From an uncultured Caulobacterales bacterium (GTDB lineage: Bacteria > Pseudomonadota > Alphaproteobacteria > Caulobacterales > Caulobacteraceae): a stretch of 64,000 nt of DNA. The stretch covers positions 124,001 to 188,000 of the forward strand of contig CAIOYC010000037.1 of the NCBI GenBank assembly GCA_903862425.1, read 5' to 3'. Positions 48,923 through 57,185 of the stretch are shown piece after piece. The translations under genes were made by a program, and so were the position numbers. The stretch's first letter is position 1. Every line of letters starts with the position of its first letter. The notes below the pieces were generated by a model. That model was not told where the DNA came from, did no database searches, and saw only the letters and a list, made by a program, of their open reading frames with translations.

Positions 48923-49285
48923 TTGGAACCGACCGGGGAGGCCATAACCCAACTCATTCTCGCCCGGCTCGACGACGATAAGGCCGAGGATGTGATCGCC
49001 ATCGACCTGAAGGGCTCTTCTCCCTTGGCCGACACGATCGTCATCGCCTCCGGCCGCTCGCAGCGCCATGTGGCGGCGCTGGCCGATCATCTGCTCCGCG
49101 CCCTGAAGGACGAAGGTTTCGGGCGCGCCCAGGTCGAAGGCCTGCCACACGCCGACTGGGTCCTGATCGACGCGGGCGATGTGATTGTCCACATCTTCCG
49201 ACCCGAAGTGCGGGCCTTTTATCAGATCGAAAAGATTTGGTCGGTGGATAGTCCTCACCGCGGTTTGGGCGTCAATCAAGCCTGA
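48923..49285 (+). CDS. rsfS: Ribosomal silencing factor RsfS
   Basis: RsfS (Iojap) binds ribosomal protein L14 and keeps subunits apart when nutrients are scarce. The 120-residue product has LDDDKAEDVIAIDLKGSSPLADTIVIASG and later WVLIDAGDVIVHIFRPEVRAFYQIEKIW, typical of the family. The start seems to be TTG at 48923; no ATG or GTG is available near the family's beginning. rlmH, which often follows, is absent. Confidence 0.9.
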   Translation: MEPTGEAITQLILARLDDDKAEDVIAIDLKGSSPLADTIVIASGRSQRHVAALADHLLRALKDEGFGRAQVEGLPHADWVLIDAGDVIVHIFRPEVRAFYQIEKIWSVDSPHRGLGVNQA

Positions 49286-49289
49286 ATCG

Positions 49290-49703
49290 TTACGGCGCGC
49301 ACCCGGCGATGCACATCGCCCAACGCGAAGAGCATTCCGGCGCCGCGTCTTGAGCGTCGCAGGCGATGCGGGATTGGGTGCAGACCGTGCGGCACTGGGC
49401 GCCCGGGTCGCCCATCACCGGCAGGCTGGATCGCAGACCGTTTTGCGCCAGGCCGCCCGAAACGAATCCGCTGGAATTGAACGCGGCGCCCGGCTGACCT
49501 AGCGGCGGTAGGCTGTAGGCCGACGGTGGCGGGACGGTGACCGCGGGGCGCAGGCCGAGATCGACCGCGGGCATCGCGCGGACGACCTTCATCTTCGCTT
49601 TGGGCTTTTCGTCGCCTGCGGCCCGCGCCGATACAGTGCCGATCGTCCCTCCGGCGAGAACGCCGACGAGCAGGATCAGAAGCAGGCGACAGGAGAGCGG
49701 CAT
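49290..49703 (-). CDS. Secreted cysteine-rich protein of unknown function
   Basis: The 137-residue product has a signal peptide (LLLILLVGVLAGGTIGTVSARA), a basic and proline-rich middle, and a C-terminal module with six cysteines in a CxxxC...CxxxxxC...CxxxC-like spacing (QCRTVCTQSRIACD, PECSSRWAMCIAGC), likely disulfide-bonded. I do not recognise a family. It is convergent with rsfS, with only four bases between stops. Confidence 0.62.
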   Translation of the reverse strand: MPLSCRLLLILLVGVLAGGTIGTVSARAAGDEKPKAKMKVVRAMPAVDLGLRPAVTVPPPSAYSLPPLGQPGAAFNSSGFVSGGLAQNGLRSSLPVMGDPGAQCRTVCTQSRIACDAQDAAPECSSRWAMCIAGCAP

Positions 49704-49757
49704 GGTTCCTTAATCAGCCGTCTCGCAGTCAAGGAAGCCTTAAAGGCCCCGCATAAT

Positions 49758-50789
49758 CTATTCGAGACGAGGCTCGCCGCCGTCCTGGTGCGGCCTGGCA
49801 GGCGGCGCGAGTTCTTTCGGTGCGCGTGGATCGGCGCCTGTGGAGACGGTGCGGGTCGGGGCCGGACCGGGCGCATTGTCCTGCGCCTTGGCGTCCTTGG
49901 AGACGCCGGTCTGGGTCGGATAGGGGATGGTGATCCCGGCGGCGTCGAAGCCTTCCTTGATGCTGCGCAGGATGTCGTAATAGGTATTCCAGTACACCTT
50001 GCCTTCAGACCAGCAGCGTAGCTCGACGGTCACCCAGCTGTCGGCCAGCTCGGTGCACATGCACCAGGGCGCCGGATCGGCCAGCACCCGTTCGTCATCG
50101 GTGGCGATCTTCAGGACGATGTCGATCGCCTGCTGTATCGAGTCGTCATAGTCGATACCGACCTTGATCTGGATCCGGCGGCGCGGGATGTCCGTATAGT
50201 TGGTCACCACATCGCCGAACCCCTTGCCGTTGGGCACGATCACCTTCAGTCCGTCCGGATCGACCAGTTCGGTGTTAAACAGATCAAGCCGTTTCACCGT
50301 CCCGAGCTTGGTGGCGATGCTCACATAGTCGCCTACCCGGTAGGGGCGGAACATCAGGATCATCACGCCTGCCGCCACGTTCGACAGCGCGCCCTGCAGG
50401 GCAAGACCCACGGCCAGGGAGGCGGCGCCGAGGACGGTGATGATCGAGGTGGTCTGAAAGCCCAGCCGGTTCAGGATCGCGATCCCGCCCAGCATCACGA
50501 CAACGTACTTGACCAGTGAGGCGATGAAGCCCCCCAGGGTCTCGTCGCGGTGGCCGGACGGTATGCGGTTGAAGGTCGCCCGCGCGAGCCTGGAGGCCCA
50601 TGTGGCCAACCACAGGGTGACGAACAGGATCAGGGCCGAGATAGCGGCGTTGGTGGCGAAGTCGCCGGCCACGTCGGTCAGCTTGGCGATGGCGACGTGT
50701 TTGCCGCCAATCGCGGCGTCAACCTGATTGACGAGGCTGCTCGCCGTCGCATTCAGCGCCGGCGTGGGAAATGCGGTAGGAGAGGACAT
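49758..50789 (-). CDS. MscS-type mechanosensitive channel
   Basis: MscS channels release solutes on sudden osmotic downshift. The 343-residue product has three membrane helices, the third being the glycine/alanine-rich pore helix LGAASLAVGLALQGALSNVAAGVMI (in parts), followed by the MscS beta domain FRPYRVGDYV and the alpha/beta vestibule. The C-terminal 50 residues are polar and proline-rich. I chose the ATG at 50789 over one eight codons upstream because it follows AGAGGA. Confidence 0.9.
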   Translation of the reverse strand: MSSPTAFPTPALNATASSLVNQVDAAIGGKHVAIAKLTDVAGDFATNAAISALILFVTLWLATWASRLARATFNRIPSGHRDETLGGFIASLVKYVVVMLGGIAILNRLGFQTTSIITVLGAASLAVGLALQGALSNVAAGVMILMFRPYRVGDYVSIATKLGTVKRLDLFNTELVDPDGLKVIVPNGKGFGDVVTNYTDIPRRRIQIKVGIDYDDSIQQAIDIVLKIATDDERVLADPAPWCMCTELADSWVTVELRCWSEGKVYWNTYYDILRSIKEGFDAAGITIPYPTQTGVSKDAKAQDNAPGPAPTRTVSTGADPRAPKELAPPARPHQDGGEPRLE

Positions 50790-50901
50790 GGGTCTTCTAA
50801 GCGGCGTCGGCATAACCGACCGTCGAGGGGCGAACGCGTTTTAACGATCCGAGGGAACGTGCGGCGGCGGCGATGGTTCGCCCACCGCGTCAGAACCCGG
50901 A

Positions 50902-51339
50902 TCAGCCGGTGGTCATCAGCGGCCCGAGGCCAGGAATGGAGCCTAGTACATCACGCAACATATCCGAGCCCGTCTTCTCATGGACGAACTCCATGGCGAT
51001 GGGCAGGATCGCCTGCATGTCCGATAGCATGATGCCCTCTTTGGACAGGCGCTGGTTCAGCGCCATGGCGTCGGCCATCGCCGCGCCGCCGGCCCCACCC
51101 GTCTTGCCCAGAAGGCCGCCGATCAGGCCGCGCGGCTTGTTGTCGGTGATGGCCGTACCCTCCTGCGCCAGCTCCGACGAGCCGGGGATGGCGCTCATCA
51201 GGGCCGAAACCTTGTCAGGCTGGGCGTGCTTCTGGATCAGGGCCAGGGCGGCGGAGAGGCCGAGGCGCGACTGCCCCTCGGTCAGGCCGATCCTGTCGGC
51301 GCAGCGGGCGATCAGCTCGTCGATCATCTGGAATGACAT
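50902..51339 (-). CDS. Hypothetical protein, DUF2780/DUF937-like helical protein
   Basis: The 145-residue product is soluble and mostly helical. It has a glycine-rich middle (GLIGGLLGKTGGAGGAAM) and the C-terminal part DMQAILPIAMEFVHEKTGSDMLRDVLGSIPGL, like DUF2780/DUF937-type proteins, whose function is unknown. It lacks a signal peptide. It lies between the MscS and hydroxybutyrate dehydrogenase genes on the same strand. Confidence 0.6.
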   Translation of the reverse strand: MSFQMIDELIARCADRIGLTEGQSRLGLSAALALIQKHAQPDKVSALMSAIPGSSELAQEGTAITDNKPRGLIGGLLGKTGGAGGAAMADAMALNQRLSKEGIMLSDMQAILPIAMEFVHEKTGSDMLRDVLGSIPGLGPLMTTG

Positions 51340-51377
51340 CGGGCATGGCTAGCGGATCGCAGCGCCGGGGTAAACCG

Positions 51378-52175
51378 TCAGGCCGCCGTCCAGCCCCCAT
51401 CGATGGAGAGGGCCACGCCATTGACCGAGGCCCCCGCGTCGGAAACGAGGTAGAGCAGCAGGCCCGCCAACTCGGAGAACTCGACGAACTTCTTGGTGGG
51501 CTGGGCGGCCAGGATGACGTCCTTCATCACCGCCTCCTCGCTGATGCCGCGCGCCTTGGACTGGTCGGCGATCTGGGCCTCCACCAGGGGCGTCTTCACA
51601 TAGCCCGGGCAGATGGCGGTGCAGGTGATCCCCTGCTGGGCTACTTCCAGCGCCACGGTCTTGGTCAGGCCGAGCACACCGTGCTTGGCGGCCACGTAGG
51701 CGGATTTGAACGGCGAGGCGACCAAAGCGTGGGCCGAGGCGATATTGACGATCCGCCCGCGCCCTTGAGCCTTCATGATCGGCAGGGCGGCGCGGGTGGC
51801 GTGGAAGGCGGAGGTGAGGTTGATGGCGATGATCTGGTCCCACTTCTCGACCGGGAATTCGTCCACCGGGGCCACGTGCTGGATGCCGGCATTGTTGACT
51901 AGGATGTCGAGCCGACCGAACTCGGCCTTGGCATAGGCGATCATGGCGGCGATCTCGGTCCCCCTGGTCATGTCCGCATGGTGATAGAGCACCCTCACCC
52001 CGTGGCGGGCGGCCATCTGCGCACGTTCGGCCTCGATCTTCGCCGGGTCGCCCAGGCCGTTGAGCACCACATTGCACCCCGCCCCCGCCAGGGCTTCGGC
52101 GAGGGCCATGCCGATGCCGGAGGTGGAGCCGGTGACCACCGCCGCCTGACCCGAAAGAGGTTTGTTATCGGACAT
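51378..52175 (-). CDS. bdhA: 3-hydroxybutyrate dehydrogenase
   Basis: This SDR enzyme interconverts 3-hydroxybutyrate and acetoacetate in PHB turnover. The 265-residue product has VVTGSTSGIGMALAEALA, NNAGIQHVAPVDEFP (the IQHV form is typical of BdhA), the active site YVAAKHG and CPGYVKTPLVEAQI. The ATG at 52173-52175 follows GGAGGG, and the longer frame is not needed. No PHB synthase gene is nearby. Confidence 0.9.
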   Translation of the reverse strand: MSDNKPLSGQAAVVTGSTSGIGMALAEALAGAGCNVVLNGLGDPAKIEAERAQMAARHGVRVLYHHADMTRGTEIAAMIAYAKAEFGRLDILVNNAGIQHVAPVDEFPVEKWDQIIAINLTSAFHATRAALPIMKAQGRGRIVNIASAHALVASPFKSAYVAAKHGVLGLTKTVALEVAQQGITCTAICPGYVKTPLVEAQIADQSKARGISEEAVMKDVILAAQPTKKFVEFSELAGLLLYLVSDAGASVNGVALSIDGGWTAA

Positions 52176-52289
52176 GAAACCCTCCAGCTCTAAGCGCATG
52201 CGATAGCACGGGTGGGGGATAAATCCCTCAGCGGCCGAACGAAACCGCCGGGCCTCGCGCCGCACACGAAAATCCAGTAGAGCGCATTT

Positions 52290-54035
52290 GTGACCGACGC
52301 CCCCCCACCTCCCTTAATCGGGCAGCCGCCGATCGACCAGCCGGGCCAGGACGCGCCCGCGGCCGATGACCCGCTCTCCGAGGCGATGGTCGCGCCGCCG
52401 CTCGTGGATCGCAGCGACGCCCCGCCGTCGAACGCGCCGAAGACCCAGAGCCTCGTTCGGTCCTCGCTGATCTATTCGAGCATGACCCTGATCAGCCGCT
52501 TCCTCGGCTTCGGCCGAGATCTGGTGGTCACCTCCTATATGGGCGCCTCGACCACCGTGGCGGCGGATGCCTGGAACACGGCGCTGGCCTTTCCCAACCT
52601 GTTCCGCCGCATCTTCGCCGAGGGTGCCTTCGCGGCCGCTTTCGTCCCCGCCTATTCCAAATCCCTGGCCACGGACGGGGAGGAGGTGGCCGACATCCTG
52701 GCCGCCGACGCCATGGCCACCCTGGCGGCCGCCACTATCGTGCTGACGCTCTTCGCCGAGCTCACCATGCCGTGGCTGATGATGCTGATTTCGCCAGGCT
52801 TCGTGCACGACCCCGCCAAGTACAAGCTAGCGGTGCTGCTGACCCAGATCACCATGCCCTATCTGCCCTGCATGGCCATCTATGCCCACCTGTCCGGCGT
52901 GCTCAACGCACGGGGCAAGTTCATGATCTCGGCCTTCGCTCCGGCCCTGCTCAATGTGGGCACCTTGATCGCGGTTCTGCCGCAGAAGACGCCCAATGGC
53001 GCGGCCATCGCCGCCGCTATCGGCGCGGTGCTTTCGGGCGTGGCGCAGGCGGCGCTGCTCTGGTGGGGGGTGAACAAGTCGGGCGCGCGGGTTGACATAC
53101 GCCTGCCACGCCTGACCCCGGAGATCCGCGGGCTGATCGGTCTCGCCATTCCAGGCGCCATCGCCGCCAGCGTGACCCAGATCAATATCTTCATCTCCAA
53201 CTTCCTGGCCAGTTTCGTCAACGGCGCCCGTTCCTGGCTGTCCGTGGCCGACCGGCTCTATCAGTTGCCGCTGGGGCTGGTGGGCGTGGCGATCGGCGTG
53301 GCGCTGCTGCCGCGCCTGTCCACCGCCGTGCATCGGGGCGACGGCGAGGACGCGCAGGAGGCCATGGACGAGGCGTTGGTCTTCGCCATGGCCCTGACCC
53401 TGCCTGCCGCCGCCGCGCTCGTCGCCATGCCGTTTTTCCTGATCGACGGGCTGTTCACCCGCGGCGCCTTCCACCTCTACGACGCGGACCAGACTTCCAA
53501 GGCCTTGTTCCATTATGGCTGGGGCACCCCCGCCTTCGTGCTGGCGCGGATTCTGTCGCCCAACTTCTTCGCGCGGAAAGATACCCGCTCGCCCATGCGG
53601 TTCGCCCTGGTCTCGGTGGCGGTGAACATCATCCTCGGTATCGTGCTGTTCCACTTCTTTGGCTTCGAGGGCATCGCCGCGGCGACGGCGGCGGCGGCTT
53701 GGCTGAACGTGTTCCAGATGACCGATGCCTTGGCGAAGCGCGGCCACTACATGATCAGCACCGAAGCTATGCAGCGGCTGGCCAAGATTATCGTCGCCGC
53801 GTTGGTCATGGGCCTGGTTCTCGGCGTCGCCTCATGGGCGCGGCCGTTCTACGAGCACTTGGTCCTGCGCAAGGAGATCGCCCTGGCGCTGGCCTCTGCG
53901 CTCGGCGTAGTGGTCTATTTCGGACTGCTGATCGGCCTAGGCGCCATCACCCCATCGGAAATCCGCATGGCCCTGCGCCGCCGCCCCAAGACCGTCGCGG
54001 CGGATGACGTCGGCGGAGGGTTCGACCTCGGCTAG
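52290..54035 (+). CDS. murJ: Lipid II flippase MurJ
   Basis: MurJ moves lipid II across the inner membrane for peptidoglycan synthesis. The 581-residue product has 14 membrane segments with SRFLGFGRDLVVTSYMGAS, AFPNLFRRIFAEGAFAAAFVPAYS (in parts) and later SPNFFARKDTRSP motifs, all typical. It starts at a GTG (52290) and has an unusual 50-residue proline/aspartate-rich cytosolic extension before the first helix. A later start is conceivable, but there is no obvious ATG with a ribosome binding site before SLVRSSL. Confidence 0.92.
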   Translation: MTDAPPPPLIGQPPIDQPGQDAPAADDPLSEAMVAPPLVDRSDAPPSNAPKTQSLVRSSLIYSSMTLISRFLGFGRDLVVTSYMGASTTVAADAWNTALAFPNLFRRIFAEGAFAAAFVPAYSKSLATDGEEVADILAADAMATLAAATIVLTLFAELTMPWLMMLISPGFVHDPAKYKLAVLLTQITMPYLPCMAIYAHLSGVLNARGKFMISAFAPALLNVGTLIAVLPQKTPNGAAIAAAIGAVLSGVAQAALLWWGVNKSGARVDIRLPRLTPEIRGLIGLAIPGAIAASVTQINIFISNFLASFVNGARSWLSVADRLYQLPLGLVGVAIGVALLPRLSTAVHRGDGEDAQEAMDEALVFAMALTLPAAAALVAMPFFLIDGLFTRGAFHLYDADQTSKALFHYGWGTPAFVLARILSPNFFARKDTRSPMRFALVSVAVNIILGIVLFHFFGFEGIAAATAAAAWLNVFQMTDALAKRGHYMISTEAMQRLAKIIVAALVMGLVLGVASWARPFYEHLVLRKEIALALASALGVVVYFGLLIGLGAITPSEIRMALRRRPKTVAADDVGGGFDLG

Positions 54036-54100
54036 CGCCGGACTATGCGGGTATCTCGCCCGCCCCACTGGCGGCCCGATGAGGCACGCTTGAGTGCGAG

Positions 54101-55246
54101 CTAAGGCGTCACGGAGAACCGCATCGTGCGAAAGTCCAGCACCGCCGCCGCGTAGTGGGTAAGGACATCTTCGCCGAGAAGAGCGGCTTCACCTTCACCG
54201 GGGTCCTTGGCCACGTCGATCTCGGCGAAGACTAGCGGGTGGCCGGCAAGGGACAGGGTAGCCCCAGGCAGGGTGTCGATCATCTCCTCGACCACGCCGC
54301 CAACGCCGCCGACCTTGCGGCTGCTCGGACTCAGGCGGGCCGACTCCTCGGGCTTGAGCAGGGGCAGGGCGCCTTTGTAGAGGTAGCTGAGGTTGGCGCC
54401 GCTATCGAGCCGGGCCTGACGGCGGCCGGCTGCGCCGTCGACGGGCACGCCGATTCCGACCGGATGCCAGGTGATGGGTACGGCGTTCGCGGTCGGCGCG
54501 GGCGCCGCGTCGCCGAGGGCCAGGGCGTGTCCGTGATCGAGCCAGGCTACGCGCCCGAACCCGGTCATGGCGTAGAGGCCGAGAATAAAGGGCAGGCGTA
54601 TGGCGCCGCCGCCCAAGATCAGTTGCCGGTCGGGCAGGACCAGCACCGGCAGGTCACGCAGCGTCGCCGCACCGATCTTCGCCTCCGGCAGGATGCCGAT
54701 CTGGCCGGCGACCGAGGTGGTGGTCGTATCCACTGCGCTCGACGCGCCCAGAATGCGTACATGGGCGAGTTTGGCCACGCTCTGCATCATCACGCTGATC
54801 TGGGCGCCGGTGTCGGCGATCGCGAAGTCCCGGTAGTCGCCGGCGATCACGCTGATGTGGCCGCCGGAGCTGAGCGAGACGCGGGCCGAGCCTTCCGCGC
54901 GGGGGGCGGGTTCGGCGGCCAGCAGGTGCACGATCTTGGCGGTGTTGGCGTCCGTGCCCCGCGCTGCAGCCTGGTCGCATTCCCTCGCGCCGAGGGCGTA
55001 GTCGCCCACGTGATAGTCGTGCTCGCACAGAGTGGACCAGCCGTCGGTCTGCAGGTCTGCGCTTGCATCGGCCTGATGCAGCCGCGCGCGCAGGCGGTCG
55101 ATTGCGCCGGCCCGACCGAAGATCACATCCGCCATCAACCGCGCGTCGCCCGTGGCGGTCGCATCTGCGCCATAGGGATCGTCCGCCAGCGCAGGCGTCG
55201 CCAAGGCCAGAAGCAGCGCAGCCAGCGCGCCGCTGAGGCGCTTCAC
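54101..55246 (-). CDS. Exported two-lobed retropepsin-like aspartyl protease
   Basis: The 381-residue product has a signal peptide (LSGALAALLLALATPALA) and a short helical domain (about 25-110). Two aspartyl protease motifs follow: AIADTGA (D145) and RLDSGAN (D281), each with the hydrophobic flaps of a retropepsin half. Two halves in one chain give a pepsin-like pseudo-dimer, unlike the single-domain retropepsin-like proteins more often seen in bacteria. The GTG start overlaps the gst stop (GTGA). Confidence 0.78.
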   Translation of the reverse strand: MKRLSGALAALLLALATPALADDPYGADATATGDARLMADVIFGRAGAIDRLRARLHQADASADLQTDGWSTLCEHDYHVGDYALGARECDQAAARGTDANTAKIVHLLAAEPAPRAEGSARVSLSSGGHISVIAGDYRDFAIADTGAQISVMMQSVAKLAHVRILGASSAVDTTTTSVAGQIGILPEAKIGAATLRDLPVLVLPDRQLILGGGAIRLPFILGLYAMTGFGRVAWLDHGHALALGDAAPAPTANAVPITWHPVGIGVPVDGAAGRRQARLDSGANLSYLYKGALPLLKPEESARLSPSSRKVGGVGGVVEEMIDTLPGATLSLAGHPLVFAEIDVAKDPGEGEAALLGEDVLTHYAAAVLDFRTMRFSVTP

Positions 55247-55884
55247 CCGTTTATCCAGTCGGTAAGGCCCTCGCGCCGGTGCACCTCGATCAGGGATGGC
55301 ATGGCGCGCATCCGGTTTACATAGGCCTTCAGGTGCGGCCATGAGGTGGCGGGGTTGGGCATGTTGCGCGACCAGCGGGTGAGCATGGTGGCTAGAAAGT
55401 CCAGCGCCGTCAGCCGTTCGCCCAGCATGTAAGTCCGGCCATCGGCCAGGTTGGCGTCCATCCGCGCCAGCGCGCCTTCGATGCGGGCGCGGGCGTGAGC
55501 CATGGTCGCCTCGACGTTTTCAGGGCCAGCGGCTTCGTCGGCATAGAACCAGTCGCGATAGGCAGGCTGTAGGGTGTTGGCGAGAAAGACCATGCGCTGC
55601 AGATAGCTCGCCCGTTCCGGGGCGCCCGCCGACACATCGAACCGGCGTTCGGGGTCGCGCTCGGCCAGCAGCATCAGCATGGCGGCGACCTCCGCGTGGG
55701 CCTTGCCGTCCACGATCAGGACCGGGACGCGCCCCGCCGGATTCAGCCGCAGAAACTCCGGGGTCTTGTGTTCGCCCTTGTCGATATCGGCGCACACGGC
55801 CTCGAAAGGCGCGCCGAGTTCGATCAGCATCCAGTGCAGGGCCAAGCTCGCCGTGCCTGGCGAATAATAGAGGACGTAGCTCAT
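55243..55884 (-). CDS. Glutathione S-transferase
   Basis: The 213-residue product has the GST N-terminal thioredoxin fold (YVLYYSPGTASLALHWMLIELG, in parts; then NPAGRVPVLIVDGK) and a helical C-terminal domain. A serine/tyrosine near the start (SYVLYYSPGTAS) may activate glutathione. gshB elsewhere in the window makes its cofactor. It is coupled to the aspartyl protease gene by a GTGA overlap. Substrate unknown. Confidence 0.85.
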   Translation of the reverse strand: MSYVLYYSPGTASLALHWMLIELGAPFEAVCADIDKGEHKTPEFLRLNPAGRVPVLIVDGKAHAEVAAMLMLLAERDPERRFDVSAGAPERASYLQRMVFLANTLQPAYRDWFYADEAAGPENVEATMAHARARIEGALARMDANLADGRTYMLGERLTALDFLATMLTRWSRNMPNPATSWPHLKAYVNRMRAMPSLIEVHRREGLTDWING

Positions 55885-55966
55885 CGGCCTTTGATACGGG
55901 CTCCGTTCGCGGGGCGATAGTCCATCGCGCTCGACGAAACCCCATCCTTCGCGCTACACGGCGCCG

Positions 55967-56767
55967 ATGACCACGCCTTCCGCCCTGCTGCAAGTGATGA
56001 TGAACGCCGCCCGCAAGGCCGGCCGACGCCTGTCCCGCGACTTCGGCGAGGTGTCGGAGTTGCAGGTGTCCAAGAAGGGGCCGGGCGACTTCGTCACCAA
56101 TGCCGACCTTAAGTCCGAAGAGATCCTGATCGAGGAGCTGTCCAAAGGCCGTCCCGGCTATGGCTTCCTGGCCGAGGAGCGGGGGCTGATCGAGGGCACC
56201 GACAAGACCCACCGCTGGATCATCGACCCGCTCGACGGCACCACCAACTTCATGCACGCCATTCCCCACTTCGCGGTGAATATCGCCCTGGAACGTGACG
56301 GCGCCGGGGTGGTGGCGGCGGTAACCTATAACCCGATCACCAACGAGCTGTTCTGGGCCGAAAAGGGCAAGGGCGCCTTCATCAATGCGGAGAAGCGCCT
56401 GCGCGTCTCGGCGCGCCGCAAGCTTGACGAGAGCCTGATCGCCACCGGCATCCCCTTCGCCGGAAAGCCGGGCCACGGGGTGTTCCTGAAGGAATTGCAT
56501 TCGCTGACGCAGCGCGTGGCGGGCATCCGGCGCTTCGGCTCCGCCGCGCTCGACCTCGCCTATGTGGCGGCGGGCCGTTACGACGGGTATTGGGAGCGGG
56601 ACCTGAAGCCATGGGACATCGCCGCAGGCTGGCTGCTGGTTCTGGAGTCGGGTGGGCAGATGACCAGCGCGGACGGCGAAGCGTTCAGCCTCGACAACGG
56701 TACGCTCCTGGCCGCTAACCCAGACCTGCACGGTCCGATCCTGGAGCGGCTCAAGTCCGCCGCCTGA
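55967..56767 (+). CDS. suhB: Inositol-1-monophosphatase family protein (SuhB-like)
   Basis: The 266-residue product has the metal-binding motifs of the family: KGPGDFVTNADLKSE, AEERG, DPLDGTTNFMHAIPHF and KPWDIAAGWLL. Family members hydrolyse inositol or other sugar phosphates; SuhB also takes part in rRNA antitermination in E. coli. Which of these applies is not clear. A stem-loop shared with the convergent pilin gene follows. Confidence 0.9.
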   Translation: MTTPSALLQVMMNAARKAGRRLSRDFGEVSELQVSKKGPGDFVTNADLKSEEILIEELSKGRPGYGFLAEERGLIEGTDKTHRWIIDPLDGTTNFMHAIPHFAVNIALERDGAGVVAAVTYNPITNELFWAEKGKGAFINAEKRLRVSARRKLDESLIATGIPFAGKPGHGVFLKELHSLTQRVAGIRRFGSAALDLAYVAAGRYDGYWERDLKPWDIAAGWLLVLESGGQMTSADGEAFSLDNGTLLAANPDLHGPILERLKSAA

Positions 56768-56784
56768 TCCTTGCCCCCAACGCC

Positions 56785-56816
56785 AAAACGCCCAGCGACA
56801 GGAGCCGCTGGGCGTT
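56785..56816 (-). terminator. Terminator of pilA, possibly bidirectional
   Basis: AACGCCCAGCG and CGCTGGGCGTT form a perfect 11-base stem with an eight-base loop. AAAA at 56785-56788 gives a U-run on the minus strand, the direction of pilA. It lies 18 bases after the suhB-like stop. Confidence 0.75.
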
Positions 56817-56847
56817 CGGTGAATAGGGTATTGTGAGCCAGATGCTC

Positions 56848-57009
56848 TTACTTGATGGCGTTGCCGACGTTGCCGAACGAGGTGTTCAGTTTGGTGCCGA
56901 TGGTGGTCACGGCGGTGACGATGACAACGGCGATCAGGGCGGCGATCAGGCCATATTCGATGGCGGTCGCGCCGGATTCGTCCTTCAGGAAGCTCTTCAC
57001 GATATTCAT
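56848..57009 (-). CDS. pilA: Flp/PilA-type type IVb pilin
   Basis: The 53-residue prepilin has a short leader ending in glycine (MNIVKSFLKDESG), cut by CpaA-type peptidase before ATAIEYGLIAALIAVVIV, with the glutamate at mature position 5. Such pilins make the Flp/Tad pili of Caulobacter swarmer cells. The cpa/tad assembly genes are not in the window, so this may be a solitary or extra copy. The ATG at 57007-57009 follows GGGGATC; a near-consensus CtrA box stands about 90 bases upstream. Confidence 0.92.
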   Translation of the reverse strand: MNIVKSFLKDESGATAIEYGLIAALIAVVIVTAVTTIGTKLNTSFGNVGNAIK

Positions 57010-57095
57010 CTTGGATCCCCTTGCTTGCGGACCAGTCCGCTCGTTCGATGAAGCCACTGTACGCGGGACCGCCTAAGGCTCGGTGTAGAGACGCG

Positions 57096-57111
57096 GTGAA
57101 TCCAAGCTTAA
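57096..57111 (-). promoter_or_regulatory. CtrA-like box upstream of pilA
   Basis: On the minus strand TTAA, seven bases, then TTCAC, one mismatch from TTAA-N7-TTAAC. pilA is a direct CtrA target in C. crescentus. Confidence 0.5.
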
Positions 57112-57185
57112 GGTTCCACCCTCAAATAGCTTGACGCCAAAGACACATAGATGGATATATACCGCGTTATGAAAGCGGAGCGGTT

